Assembly (NCBI RefSeq): GCF_001642475.1
Contig: NW_019174017.1
Location: forward strand, 62,001 to 126,000
Length of the DNA stretch: 64,000 nucleotides
Direction of reading: 5' to 3'
DNA from: Fonsecaea monophora
Taxonomy: Eukaryota; Ascomycota; Eurotiomycetes; Chaetothyriales; Herpotrichiellaceae
The notes under the pieces are model-generated. The model was given only the letters and a program-made list of their open reading frames with translations. It had not been told where the DNA came from and did no database searches. Numbering within the stretch: position 1 is the stretch's first letter; the number at the start of each line of letters is the position of its first letter. Made by a program: the position numbers and the translations under genes. Shown here one piece after another: positions 42,754-55,430 of this stretch.

Positions 42754-43938
42754 ATGAATCCCCTGATGGACAGCCAGTACCGCAGGGACATGTGTTTCCC
42801 CTACGCCCGGTCCACCTATGGAAGTCCCGTGTCCACCACCATGGTGCCGAGACTGTCGTCTGACGGCGGGTTTCTGATCTTTCGGGAGCCATCTCCGAGA
42901 CGAGGCACGGTGGCCCAGGCCGGGTTTGGCGGCGGCAACAATCCCATGCGTGTACCTGTCGTCACCCCGGATGGCATCGCCGCTCCAACGTCGTCGGGCA
43001 GTATGCCGCGAGCGCCATTGGATACAAACAGCGCCGACACCCCGAGGGATGGTGTGTCGCCTGGATTGAAGTCCCACCTCGACGACGCCTATGTCGTCGA
43101 GGATGGTCACACCGTGGATCCGCAGGAACTGCCCAGACCAACCACTCACGGTCTTCTTTTGAACAAGCTTGACTTGCCTGACACGCCGAATTTCTTGCCC
43201 TTCATACCTCGGGGTACCATGTCATACATGTCAAGTGGCGTCCAGGCCGAATTCAAACTTTGGGGGGGCCTCCCGATCGGCTTTTTCGTCGTGGATGGTA
43301 AATGGATGGCCTACCGGCTAAATTACTTCGCAGCCACCGGCACTGTCACCATCAGCCCTTGGTACCCCGAGCGCCACTTGGTTTTCACCTCCGACGACCG
43401 CCGTACCTCTGGCTATGTTGTTGGCTTTGGCCTGGGTGTCTCAGCTAAGCACGCCCAGAAAGAAGACGAAGCCGCGCCAAAGCTGCGTCAATTCACCTCA
43501 AAGCGCGTCAAGAATGAGACTTCTGACCCCGGTATCATTGATCTGAATCCCTGCAAAGTATCGGAAACACCTGAGGGCAAGGAGGTCCCCGACATCTGGG
43601 TCAATCGTACCGACGCCAAATGGGCCACCAAGGAGGGCGTCACGCAACACACCTACAATCGCTTACAGTTCACCAAGGCCACCCTAAACAGACAGACACA
43701 GAAGTTCTTCCAAGTGGAGATGATCCTGTACGCCAAGTTGGTCGATCAGCGAGGATACCCTGTCGAGTTCGGCACAACCTCGGACGGGTGGTCGGTCATC
43801 GGCAGCGTGTCGTCGACGAAGTTCATAGTGCGCGGCCGCAAAAAGGGCTACTACGTCAAGAAGGAGGAGGAAAGGAAGGCGGAAAGTGAGAAGGAAAGGT
43901 TGGCAATGCAAGAATACATGGAGGATTCCACTGAGTGA
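42754..43938 (+). CDS. NDT80/PhoG-fold DNA-binding protein, single exon
   Basis: I chose ATG 42754 (MNPLMDSQYRRDMCFPYARS); the frame is open upstream but low-complexity. About 394 residues. The first 160 are disordered. The domain starts near KWMAYRLNYFAATGTVTISP (about residue 181), then a strand with GYVVGFGLGVSAKHAQKEDE, the segment KLRQFTSKRVKNETSDPGII, and the diagnostic end: TYNRLQFTKATLNRQTQKFF, VEMILYAKLVDQRGYPV and FIVRGRKKGYY (about residue 356). NDT80 proteins use this Ig-like fold to bind promoter elements and control meiosis, sexual development, nutrient sensing or heterokaryon incompatibility in fungi. The terminal V-R-G-R is kept while the usual S-P-G-H-Y is K-K-G-Y-Y. A basic, glutamate-rich tail follows. 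It seems intact and divergent, and its leader is next to the divergent coiled-coil gene. Confidence 0.8.
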   Translation: MNPLMDSQYRRDMCFPYARSTYGSPVSTTMVPRLSSDGGFLIFREPSPRRGTVAQAGFGGGNNPMRVPVVTPDGIAAPTSSGSMPRAPLDTNSADTPRDGVSPGLKSHLDDAYVVEDGHTVDPQELPRPTTHGLLLNKLDLPDTPNFLPFIPRGTMSYMSSGVQAEFKLWGGLPIGFFVVDGKWMAYRLNYFAATGTVTISPWYPERHLVFTSDDRRTSGYVVGFGLGVSAKHAQKEDEAAPKLRQFTSKRVKNETSDPGIIDLNPCKVSETPEGKEVPDIWVNRTDAKWATKEGVTQHTYNRLQFTKATLNRQTQKFFQVEMILYAKLVDQRGYPVEFGTTSDGWSVIGSVSSTKFIVRGRKKGYYVKKEEERKAESEKERLAMQEYMEDSTE

Positions 43939-46845
43939 GTCAGAACCATGGTCATAGATGAATGTGGCGGCAGTGGGTGGTGTTTGCATCTCACGAGAGG
44001 TTGTTGCCTCCTAACCCGTGTGAGTTCCCCCTTCGTCCCTCGCTCCCCCTCTCTCGGGCATCCAATGGAGTCCTTCTCTCTCTGGGCATTCCGCTGATCA
44101 CCTGCTCTGACCCAGACCGCCAGGTGGTCACCAAGGAAAGGTCTGCGCTGCACACTGCGGGGGGGCCGGTATGTCATGGGAGGCAATAGGCTCCTACGAG
44201 CAGTGAAATCACCCCCAAAGAGGCTGCGCTGTTGTGTCGATGTCGTGTTAGCCTCGAGGGCATCGTCCACGCGAGGGATGGGAGCGGGGACACGCATCAT
44301 GTTCCTGTGTGTCCCGTCAGGCTCTGGGAGCGTGATTTTCGGTTATGGGAGGGCGAGCAGGAAGGAGGAGTTCAACTGGTCTGCTTGATCTACATGGTAT
44401 GATGTCTTTGCTCATCCCGAAACGCTCCTTTTAGTTGGAACTACGATCACGAAGTATGCTACGCTACCACACAAAGTCTTCTCTGTGCTGCTGGGCTTGA
44501 CTCTCGTTGACCAAATGGCAATCTCGCCGCTGCAATCTCGCCTGACCCTCCGAGAAGAGAATAAAAGTGGCAACCTAACCAGTCCTCCCAGGGCTATCGT
44601 GCTCACAGTGGTACAGGATTGATTGAGATGTTTCCCTCCAGGTGATGGGTGCGACGACATCCAGGTGATGGGTCCCCCGGGGAGGGGGGGGGGTGTGCAC
44701 ATGGAATCTTATTGTTCCGTTTTCGATATCACGTGTGGTTTACGGGTGGGTAGGTTAGCCGAATAACTTGGATCGCGGACAACAACAACAACAACGCCGC
44801 AGGTGCGCTAGAAAAGATAGATTTTCCTTGCCTCATCGATCAATCAATCGAGTTATTCCACTTACACCATGTTCGCATGCACGCCGGGCTCTATCATGGT
44901 ACACTGTAGTCTGCATAGACGCCAGACTCAATCACCCGTCTGTACCTCTTCTTCTTTCCTGGGCCCTTCCTTTTTGTTCTCTTGTCCCCAACCTACCACT
45001 CAATGGCTCCACATACCGGTCGTCGGTCTCGGCGACGTTAATCCATTTGGACACTTACCAGTTCAGGCTGGAGCAGTAGTTGGTCGCCTTCTTCCACTCA
45101 TTGCTGTCGACCTTTGGGGCCAGAGGACGTCCCTTGAGCGATCATACCAGCTCTAGCTCCTCCTTCGATAGACATGCCGCAGATGGACGTTCGAGCTTCC
45201 TTGCTCAGACCTCGAATGGCAGAGCCGTACAACTCGATGACGGCACCTGTACCGCCCAGCGGTGTCGATGACGCCAATTACATGCAGGATGATGGTCTTT
45301 GCTCCTGACTCCCGGTGCCAATTGACCGTCGACCTGTATCCGCATGTTCTTGCACTTCTTTATGATCAAGCCTTGATTGGGTGGCGAGGACGTGTTCGAC
45401 CTCACTGTGATCCTGATCCAGCAACAAAGAACGAATGACTCTTTTGAGCGAGGATGAGGAGGAAGATGGGGGAGGGAGAACCACGAGAAGAAGGTGCGAA
45501 ACTTGCACGACTCTAGATGGACATTTTGAAGTCCAGCGGGAAAAGGGGGGATACCAGGAGTTCGGAATGGCCGGTCTTACAGTACCATTCCACATTCTTC
45601 AGAACCGTCTCGGGCTCAGCAATCAACAAGATCACTCGGCAGAGTCGGTGGAGAAGATGTTCGTGGAACCGCCTCGTTGTTGGCCCAAGTGTTGCATAAA
45701 CCCTGTTGGGAAGGTTAGCCGAATATTTTCCACCATATAATCAAGTTATTCCACTTACACCAAGAACAGATTGGTATCATCAGGGGGTGGCTCAAGGACC
45801 GCCTGCCCAATAACGGCGAGCGCCCTCTAGTGGAGGATCTAGAACTGCCACCAAAGCACTCCAGCTGCCCAACGATCCAGGGAGCCTCTCGAGAGGGCTC
45901 CAGCCGTAATGAACGATTCGGGAAGCCTCTCGAGAGAACTCCAGTTGCAAGGGCGCGAATTCCACTGGAGCATCCGGGAAGATTGGAGAGGGCACGCTCA
46001 AGAACAACAACAGTCTCCAGAAAAGGGCGGCAGCTGATCAATAAAGACCAAATTGAAGGGGAGCTGACTTGTTCTCGGTGTGATGAGCATCCGGGCAGCG
46101 GCTTCAGACGGACGAATGCTCTATGGCTCCCAATCCTGCTCGGTATGTCCTGCGCACATGGTATCTTGTTTACAGGGTCTTGATTCTAACAAATCTGCAG
46201 TGGTTCTGACTGCATGGGGGGAAGCTGGGATGGCACATCCTGTGACGCCTCCAGCGGCTGGGACTGCCTCGGACTGCCTCTGCTCCAACCAAACCGCCAT
46301 CGCTCACTCAGTTGAACACTTGTGTTGCAATATCCTGCACGAACACTACCGATCAAGAGGGTCGGTTGCCTATCACCACAACAAAAGCCAGGAAATAAGT
46401 TCACCGAGCTCACCACTGAATATAGCCATCTATGGCGCCGTTATACAGCTTTAACATACAGATCCCAAGACAAAGCTGAGATACTACGACGGGGAGATCT
46501 TCGCGGTGGTGACGACTCAGTCGCAGGGCGCACCAGACCAATATTGATCTTGCGGCTAGAGGAGCGAATGTTGTTCTCAAGTGAAACAAACTGCTTGCCA
46601 GAAAAGAGACAGGAAACAGCTTCTGCTAAACATGTCAAGTGGGCATCTGGCTCAATGAAAAGGCGGAACCATCAGTTATATCTGTCATGCCATTCTAGTC
46701 AAGCCTATCCTACCCGCCGCTGCATATTCAACATCCGCCTTGAATCACGACGCAACACCACCACCACCATCAACACCGGCCCATCGTTCCTGAAACCTGA
46801 GACCCAGTCCCTTGGGAAGCAGTTTTCATCTTTTCCCCCGTGTCT
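43939..46845. other. No clear gene; dispersed repeat pieces
   Basis: Contains a run of 9 G near 44681-44694, an ACA/AAC microsatellite (44778-44796), and short direct repeats: GGTTAGCCGAATA at 44754 and 45712, TTATTCCACTTACACCA at 44855 and 45746, and CTCTCGAGAG-flanked pieces at 45886-45940. The block CCTACCACTCAA(T/C)GGCTCCA...GGTCGTCGGTCTCGGCGACG (44991-45045) recurs, split, at 47116 and 47346. ORFs lack family signal. Confidence 0.4.
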
Positions 46846-46849
46846 GACG

Positions 46850-47030
46850 CGGCATATTGACCTCCTTATTCCCCGCTCCGTTCAACCACCTGTGCATGTA
46901 CACCGAGTCGAACGTGATCGTCTGCCCGGCGTTGACCGGGTTGATGGTCATGAGGGCCGACACCGTCACCTTCAGGTTGCTGCACGCGATGGAGAACCCG
47001 GAGTAGAAGATGACGATCCGTCACGTACGT
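46850..47030 (-). pseudogene. Viral-type coding fragment of unknown function
   Basis: The minus strand reads IVIFYSGFSIACSNLKVTVS and continues ALMTINPVNAGQTITFDSVY to MHRWLNGAGN, about 60 residues with C/G at nearly every third position, unlike surrounding fungal DNA. No start or end codon and no family. It is a stray piece with the same texture as the blocks at 2-11 kb. Confidence 0.4.
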
Positions 47031-47689
47031 GGCTCGAAAACGAACCGCCGCAGGTACACCTACAGACCGGAATTCAACCACACGCACCTACCCAACCCGA
47101 CCCATGTCAAAGTCTACCTACCACTCAACGGCTCCAGAGACCATGGCAACGATCGGCATCTGTGGGAAAGAGTTCAGGAGATGACCGATGATGGTTGTTG
47201 TCGCAGTCAAGTTCGAAGAAGTCGGCCGCCCTGCTGCCTCTCGGTCAAGCAGGGATAAATCGAAGCAAGGGTTGAAAGAGAGGTCCGGCTTTCTTTTGGA
47301 CGAGGTGATATTGCCAGGCGTTGTCTAGTTGTAGACATCCTGCACTACTACTATACTGGTCGTCGGTCTCGGCGACGTTGATGCATTCGGCACTTGCCAT
47401 CATTCACATTTCTCCGCGCAAAGAATACTGCGCAAGATGCGGATATCCAAGATCTCGCAAGAAACCGCACGAATATTTAGTGCCCTATCCCCGAATGCTC
47501 GCGTCGGTCGCACGACAAGGAGTTCCAAACGACCGGCTTCCTTTGCGCTTCGTATCATCGAATACCCAGTTCTCCCATACGGAAAAGTGAATTCAAGCCT
47601 CGTCCATCTTCGCCCAGGTCGCCATCCTCTTTGGACGGACGACGCCATGGTGTCTCGCCAACGGCAACAGCAACGCAGACGACGACGAA

Positions 47690-47860
47690 GGAGGCCGAGC
47701 GTTGGGAATCGCCACGACGATACCTCTCCTAGGCCCTGCTTTTGGCCCCATCATCGGAGGCATTCCCGTACAGGCCGCCGGATGGCGGTGGCTTTTCTGG
47801 ACATCTGCCCTGCCAGAGATTGAACAACAATACCCGCTAGGGCGAAGCAGGACCATCGGC
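47690..47860 (+). pseudogene. MFS transporter fragment
   Basis: The plus-strand frame reads LGIATTIPLLGPAFGPIIGG and then AAGWRWLFWTSALPEI. This is the helix 4-5 region of fungal drug-type major facilitator transporters, where G-P-x-x-G-P-(I/V)-x-G-G and GWRW(I/L)F are conserved. After about 47820 the reading becomes charged and unrelated, and nothing upstream gives helices 1-3. A truncated relic. Confidence 0.65.
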
Positions 47861-49757
47861 AACCGAAGGCAGGTCGGGTATTCCAGGCAGGCGAAGAGAA
47901 GGACGGTATGCGATCAGCGTCAAGAGACAGAGGCACCTGAAGAGGAAGAAGCATAAATACAAGAAGCTGCTTAACGCCATGGCCCACCAAATCCAAACTC
48001 GATAGCGCAGTTGCTTCCATGCATAAACAGGACAAACATACTCACCGCGAGGAGACTATCATACGCCCGAAGCGCCACTGCTGTCCGGAGAAGTTTCCTG
48101 GACTATCCTCCTCCGCATCCTCTCTCGTCGATTTCCTCCTATCGTCTACATTCCTGTGGAGCGATTTGCACTTCGAGGTTGAAAATCCTGGTTTGAACCA
48201 GTCTCGTATTGGACGTCATCCCCGGCGTGACGACTCTGCGGTGGCAGAACAAGAGCTACGAGATGGACCTATGAGACACTGGGAGTTGGCAGAAGCGTGA
48301 GTATCGCTGGTTCCACCCCCATGGCCGATACCCCTAGAGTGCTCTCGTCATTGGCTTGCACCTCTCTATACACTGTGTGAATGTTTTGTATCTGCGCTGA
48401 CATTGGAACTTCTTGGTACTAGGTATGATCGAATCATTTAACGCTTTAAGCAACTGCATGGAGGGGCCTGCACAATCATGGTGCAACATACAAGTTCGAG
48501 TTTTGGTAAGCTCACCGAGTCCTTGGATTGAGCGACACACAATTTGACTGTTTCTTCAGCTTGTCCTCAATGAACAGTTCATCATTGCTGCTCACTGCTC
48601 ACGACCCGGCCAATGGTCAGGCTGGCCAAAAGTACATCTCGTGCCGTGTTGATCCAAATGGTGGCGCCGAGTGAGGTTGCGGATGAGACACTCGTGAGTC
48701 CATCTGGCTGCGCGTCGCCCTTCTCCCCCTTTGCTAAAGGCCGAAAGCTAACACGCAAGTGCTTCACAGATGGCACCGTCGTGGATGTCTTGAGCCTCGC
48801 CACCTTGGACATGACTCACGCAGAGTGGTCCCGAACCAAACGCAGTAGCGACGACGACCGCCCAGGTACCAGACCAGCTGCAGACTACTGGGAACTACTC
48901 CAAAGAGCTTCGTGAAGTGGTGGTGGGCACATCCAAAGCCAGCTTCCTCAAGATGACACTCAAAAGAAAGATACTCAAAAGGAAGATACTCAAAAGATAC
49001 TCAAAAGGAAGAAGGGGGTGAGCCCAGCTACAGACATACCCTTAGCCTCTGCGAAAAACCGCCACTGTTTCCTCCCTGTGTCTGCTCAAACTGGCGGTGC
49101 GGTGCCTAGAAGACGGCGAGAAGGAAAGAAGAGGGGGAAAACATACCAGAGAGTCAAGAGCAACGTTGCAGCGTCCAAAGAACGCCATCTTACATTCGGG
49201 TTTGATTGTCTTGACGGTGGCGGTTCCATTCTTGCAATAACCAATCTACGCCGTCTCCATAACGCGATTCCTGCCATCAAGGCCAGCAACGCCTCGCTCA
49301 TCGCTACCAGGCTTGATTGAGGCTACCACGAGTCAACCATGGACCACACGCAATTGGATCTGAGGATTCGCCTGGAAATAGAGCCCTTTGAGCCCAAGGA
49401 ATACGGCACCGAGCTGGCCAGGTCTTTTGCAGGAGACGATCCTGGAACATGGCGACGAGGACTCCATAATTGGTCCGATTGCCAGACACTTGTATTGTCT
49501 GCCCACGAGACTTGAGCAGCGGCGATGGCTTGGTGAGTACGAGTCGTGGACGAGCCTGATACGGGCTCGGAGCAGCAGTCCGACCACTCGGCAGAGGTCC
49601 GCGTGATGCTCTCCATGACGCCGGACAGTTGTTCGGGCCCCTGTGGCCGAGCAGCGGCTGTTGGGTTACGCGAACAGGAATCGTACCTTGATCTTGTATT
49701 GGACGGTGCCCTTGAGCGGCCGCACGGAGCAAGAAGACGTCGTCGCCCGAGTCAACT

Positions 49758-49880
49758 GGTCTTCCCGAGCGGCCTTTCAACCCCCTTTACTGAAGGCCGT
49801 GTAGGAGGGTGCTTCTCCACTCTGAGTAGCATGCTCCTCTCGTGCGGTTCACTTCGGCTTCCTGCTCTGTTTATGATATT
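49758..49880 (+). repeat. Dispersed repeat, copy B
   Basis: Partner of 12940-13035, same orientation: shares TCTTCCCGAGCGGC, a CTTCTCC-rich middle and CTCCTCTCGTGCGGTTCACT to TTTATGATA. It contains about 20 bp not in copy A. Confidence 0.6.
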
Positions 49881-52800
49881 GATTGCATGCAAGAAGGTGC
49901 CTGCGGTGAACCGAGAGATCCAATATGAGAGTCGGTGAAGACTGTCGAAGCAAAAGATATCACCTTGGCTCAGACTTCTCCGAGACCACGGGCACTGATA
50001 TGAGAGCGATCCTAGCCCACGAAGAACAGGGCTTGACTGTCAGGTTGATAACAGTAACAACCTTCGATGAGTGCGCGCGTCACCAGCGCCGGACGTTGGA
50101 TTACACGGTCCTAAAGCTACGACTACATACCGCTAAGCAGCGTGGTGACTCCCTCCTTTCTCCACATATCCTTTGTCATCGCCTGCGGCTCAAATACAAG
50201 CCCAAACCCGAGCACGTCGGCGACCTCAAGCCACCGCCGAATCCCGAGGGAGACAACGCGGCCGATGGTGTCCCGGAGGTCGTCGCCTGTCAGCAGCGGC
50301 GCTACGCTGGTCTCCTTACCCTTCTCGCGCCTCAACAGAGCCTGGAGCTTGTCCTTCCGAATGTGCCACACAGGGTCCACAGGGCGACAACGGCGCCTGG
50401 AGGAGCGGTCAGGAGGCGACTTGCACCAAGTTGACCAGCGTCAGAAGACGTTGTGACAGACAAAAGACGATGCATCCCCCACACTCTCGGAGCATCCGAA
50501 GGCTCGAATTCATCAAAGGATGCCGGGTTTGAGGTTGAATAGGAGTCCTCCGAGAATGTGGTCCTCGAAATTGGCGCCCACTCCAGAAGGGATGACCGCA
50601 TACCCCTTCTGCACGCGGCCCTCCCACCGAGGGAGAAAAGGTGAAGGGCTGACGTTCTGTTGCACCTCTCTCGCACCGAATCGGAAATATCATCTCGGTG
50701 TTTGTCAGGGATACTGCATAGCAGTTGGATGAGAGCACGCTCTTGTAACAAGTGGGTGTGCTCTGGCTGCGAGCTCGCCTGGGCCGGCGACTCTTTTCTA
50801 TTGTCCACTCAATCTGGTTGTGTGCTACCTGCTCGTCTTGTCCGCTCAATCAGTCCGTGTGCGGTGTCTTCTCTTTCTCAATGCTCCGGCGGACCCATGG
50901 AGAGCATGGTCTTCTCTTCTCGCTTAGCACGTCCCGTCTCCACGGAGTGGTCCTTCCTGCCCTCGCAGCCTACTGACCGACAAACCGATCTGTCAGATTC
51001 CTCGCTGACTCCTCGACACCGAGAAAATGTCTTACAAGATTGTTCCTCAGGACGCCGACGATGACGAGGTCACTCCGGATGCAGACTCAGTCCCTCTATG
51101 GAGACATTGGATACATTTGACCATGCCGCAACATGTGCGATCAGAACCATCGGAAACCCTTGTTCCTAGCCCTCGCTGGGGCAGTCGACCTCACTGTCGC
51201 ATACTATACCTACACGCAACGTGCGAAACTCTCGCGAACAGAGCCCTTGTCGCTCCACCGCAGTAATACCACCAAGACTTGCTCTGGCGGTTAATTGCTT
51301 GGCCCCAGCAGCCGGGCGTCGGACTTACCGCCTGTGCAAGCACAAAATTCACCAGATGGAGTCCTCGCTCTCTCCCCGGTTGGAGTCTCACTAAAAGCCC
51401 CTCCTTTCCTCGTTTTCCACTGTTACAACTACTACTCGTACTGTGTGCGCATGTCCAGGTAAAAGATGCGAGCACACCAGGTACAAGACTTTCTGACTGC
51501 TATTAACCCGCCCCTTCGCCATCCTCTGTCCTACCACATACATACCTTGGTTCTTCGTGCGTCGATTGATCCACAATGAATGCACAGACAAAGTTCCCCG
51601 GCGCATCTTGTCATCATTTTTCTTGGGCTTCATGACCGTTGTTTTGGCCCTGGACGCCGACGAGACTTGCTTGCCACGCTTGACAGGGCTGTAGATGGTC
51701 ATTGCACTCCGAAACCTATTCGTCTTCTTCTCCAGAAGCGTACCCACCTCTGAGCGGCATGCATCATGATGCATATCCCAGTCATCCTTGCCTGCCGCCA
51801 GGCTGATTCTCTTTGCGCTCATCTCATCCGGCCAGATTCGATCGATCCATCAGACTAGTTCCCATTCGCCGCCGGCTGAGGAATAGAAGGCGAGGGCTTC
51901 GCGACTTTGAGCAGCCAAATCTCGAATACGAAACAGTTGAACGAGTGATCCGCAGTCTCGAATTGAGGGATACAAAAAGAGATGAAGACGGAGAATACAA
52001 GAAGTGCCTGGAAAAGACTACTCTACTCCAACGCGAATACGTCTCTGCGCCGGCCGACAGTTGTCCAAATTCCCATCTCAAAGGAGACTACGATGCTGAC
52101 AAGAGAAAGATAATTCTCAGGACACCCAGGGAGGCAGGCAATCTGGGTAATGGATATAACATGACTACCCCAGTACACAGACAGGCGGTGGACCTGACAA
52201 TGATCCCGTCTAATCTGAACTCGATCAACGACTACCTCCTGCAACATACTCCGGCGCAGCTGTCTCCTCAGCAGCAAGAACATCTCCTACTTCATCTCCA
52301 CGAGGCGCCTCTTTGTGCAGGGCCTCCTGAATGAGGAATACCCAGACGGTCATATCATTGGAGACGATGCTTAAACGCTGACACAACAAGCCTTGGAGCG
52401 TCTTGGAGTTGGTCCAGAAATTGTTTTGCAGGTGGCGAGAGCCTTTGATACATACAAGGCCGAGATGTATGGGAGTATGTCCTTCATCCTTTCGGTGCAG
52501 GTGGCCTCCCTCCATGAGGAGGCGATACTGATCAGCTGTCAAACTCTTTTCGAAGGCACGGGACAAGGCAAAAACAAAATGACCATCGCGTCACCTCTTT
52601 ACGTCTATTACCATCCTGTGTACACAACCCGCTCGGCAAACACCAGCGCCCGACACGACCTGCTTGATCTGAGACGAAGCAATGGCATTCAACGCCAGAA
52701 ACCTACAGTACAACAAGCAAGAGCCTTCCTTTCTCCGCAGATTAAAAGGTCAAGTTGGAGGGCCACTGCGTGCTGTCTATCTTGGTCATGTCTTGCAAAC

Positions 52801-54842
52801 AAGAACGACAGAGCCCAGCGATTAGGCGTCCCTAATCAGAGGGATGATGATGGCTGTCAGTTTGTGTGCCCCAGAATAATAAGCTCGAGAGTGCAGTACT
52901 CCTACTACTGTACCGCCTAGGACAAGTGCTTCGTGGGGCGTCAAGACTTGATCGTTTTCAGAATGATCTGCGACAATTGGGTCTTGATCTGCTCGACCGC
53001 CCCGGGGGAGAGCCAGAAGCCAAGGTCGCATCGCTTTTCCGAGCCGTCAACCGTCAACTCGAGCGGGATCATGCTCGCAATCCCTGCTAGCCTCGTGACC
53101 AGAGCCGACCAGAGCTGACCAGAGTCGATCAGGAGCCAGGACATGCGGGCGCCGCAAGCCGCCGTGGATGGGAAGCTTTTGCAGAAGATTGGCCCCGAGG
53201 GGGAACGGATTACAAGAAGAGATAAAATCACATAATTCCATTTGCCCCCCTCCCCCCTTCGACCGCCTCTGTTGTCCCACGGCCCGAACAGTAAGAATTC
53301 GAAGGAGAAGCTTCTACTCCGTTTCCATGGCAACCAAGCCTGACCTTGTCGCCATGCTTTGGGCCAAGGACGCCGCCGATGTCATGATGCTTGCTTGATG
53401 GTCCACCCTTCGGGCCGTCTGCCTGTGAATATGGTCGGGGTGGCTGCAGGCAAGTGTCTTGCGCGTCAACAAGTCAAAGTCACATTCAAAGGCCAGAATG
53501 CATGGGCTATGGTGGAGTCATTCCTTGGAATGGGAAGAATGCACGCGAGTCCCTTGGAATGGATGGAAAGAATGCACGCGAGTTCCTTGCCACAACACGT
53601 CTTGCCCTGACGCGCTCTCCGGGTCTTTCAACAACTCCACGCGGTCACTCACTTGTTGTCTTTCCAACCAACGTCAACGAAACCTGGCAGCTTGTATCTA
53701 CGGTCTTTGCCGGTTATCTTCTGCGTCATTACCAGAGCTGTCCTCTGTCTTGAAGATCCTCCACAAATGCCATTCTTCCTGCAAAGCGTCATCCTACACG
53801 GGTACCCTCGCAGACTACGAATGGGGCAGCCATCACTGCTGCTCCAGAGCCGGCTCCGGCATCCAGGAGAGGACAGTTAGAGTGGCGATGAGACCGAGTT
53901 CAGTGAAGGGGAAGTAGACGACTCTGCCGTCACAGAGGGAGAGCGCCATACATTGTTTGCGTGCGAGGCATCGCACCACAAGCCATTGGTGAGGCTGTCA
54001 CCCGATCCTTTCGGTGTGTATGCATTTTTCTCCCGCTTTTCGTGCCCTGCTGACGAGCTCAAAGAGGATGCAATCGCACAGCTGGGAGACTTCGCTCGGT
54101 CCTCGAAGTTGTGACCGCCTCGAAACGAGTCCACGAGTTGCTCCGCCGGCTGTGACCGTCAGCAACGATAGCAAGGACAGCAGCGAGGACAGCCTCAAGG
54201 ACAGCAAGAACAACGAGGACCTGAGAAAAGTGAGGACACGTTCGAAAGCAGCAGTAACGCATTACAAGTACATCACGCCCAAGGGCTTCTTGACGGTCTG
54301 GCCCATACGGTTTCGCGCGTTGCTTGATGCTGTCGAAAGAAGACAACGGCGACCGATGGAGTGATTGGTCCCTGGTAGGCCTCCACTGCCGTTCATCCGT
54401 GTCACGGCTGGACAATGAGGTTTCCGTCTGATCTTTGCTGTTTGCGCGCGGTCGGAAGACGCTACAGGACGCGACGACTGGCCAAGTTCGAAAGCCAGAG
54501 TGGACGCACCGCATTCCCACCGTACGCTGCCAGTGTCATCGGCAAACCCGTCCCGTACCCTCCCTCCTCCTCCCGCTCTCTCGACGACACGGCCGGGTTG
54601 TCACGAAACCATATATTAACACCGGCCCAGGGTATCTATCTAGGTAGTCCTGGTTGCATCAAAAGCAAAAGGAAGTGTCTTGAGGGACGAAGTATGAACC
54701 ATGAATGAGGACTTTTTCGACGGCATGAGGGATGCCTTTCACAAAAGAAGGGCAAAAGAACCAAAGCAATCCCCCAAGGGCAAGAAAGAAAGGAAGAACC
54801 GAGAGCAAAGAACAAAAGGCACAATGCTCACGGCACGACAGA

Positions 54843-54949
54843 CCTGGCAGTCAGGGGCCATCAGAATTTCGTCCCCAATGAGGCAGGAAATCCGGGCAGA
54901 ATTCTCTAATACTGGGACAGAATTCTGTTCCCCCCCGGGTGCCTGGCAC
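54843..54949 (+). mobile_element. MITE-like element, copy A
   Basis: About 107 bp with imperfect terminal inverted repeats (left: GGGGCCATCAGAATTTCGTCCC; right, complemented: GGGGGAACAGAATTCTGTCCC). The same element in reverse orientation is at 63564-63663. Centre shared: GAGGCAG(G/-)AAATCCGGGCAGA. There is no coding capacity. The superfamily of the parent transposon is unknown. Confidence 0.65.
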
Positions 54950-55430
54950 TCGACGCTTGACACCCTACAATGAACGCCCTCCAACGCCTGGCAGCGAACA
55001 CTCAAGAGCTCACAGCTACATCCCTGCCTCGGGCATCCCTCCCTCACGCGCGTGTGGGTTCCGCGGCGACGGCGGTCCTGACTGCAATTTGGCAACCCAG
55101 ATGTCGACGTGCACCCTACAACTTCCTCCCACAACTTCCTCCCTAATCTACACCGAACCATGGCAAACACCCTGGCCCAGCATACCAGAACACCACCCTA
55201 CGAACGATCCATCGCATAACGTATATGCACCATCGAACACGATGCGTGAGCTGGCGGTTCTCGCACCATGGAGCTCGTGCAAAATGGGGGATGGGAGGGA
55301 TAAAGAGAACGGATATAAAAGACCAACAACGGGCAAAGCGTCGCGGCATGTCTCTCCGGTCTCTCAACCAGCCTAGGTCACGGCCGCCTGGATTCTCTCC
55401 ATCATTTCCATCTCCGGAATCACAGCAAGC

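Larger units (their letters stand above)
47870..55425. other. Gene-poor degenerate DNA
   Basis: No gene I can name. Noted: tandem TACTCAAAAGGAAGA (48955-49010); a dispersed repeat (49758-49880); a minus-strand fungal-looking fragment at 50123-50380 (DDLRDTIGRVVSLGIRRWLE); a plus frame of 173 residues at 51813-52334 and a minus frame of 143 residues at 51391-51822, both without recognised domains; a 35-base near-perfect direct repeat around TGGAAAGAATGCACGCGAGT-like units at 53520-53590; and a MITE (54843-54949). A plus-strand stretch at 48610-48910 (DGTVVDVLSLATLDMTHAEW) is coding-like but unidentified. Confidence 0.35.

Noticed and set aside
47321..47400. Retrotransposon primer-binding site near the repeated GGTCGTCGGTCTCGGCGACG block
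   Set aside because: The block is a partial duplicate of 44991-45045 without LTR ends or target duplication.
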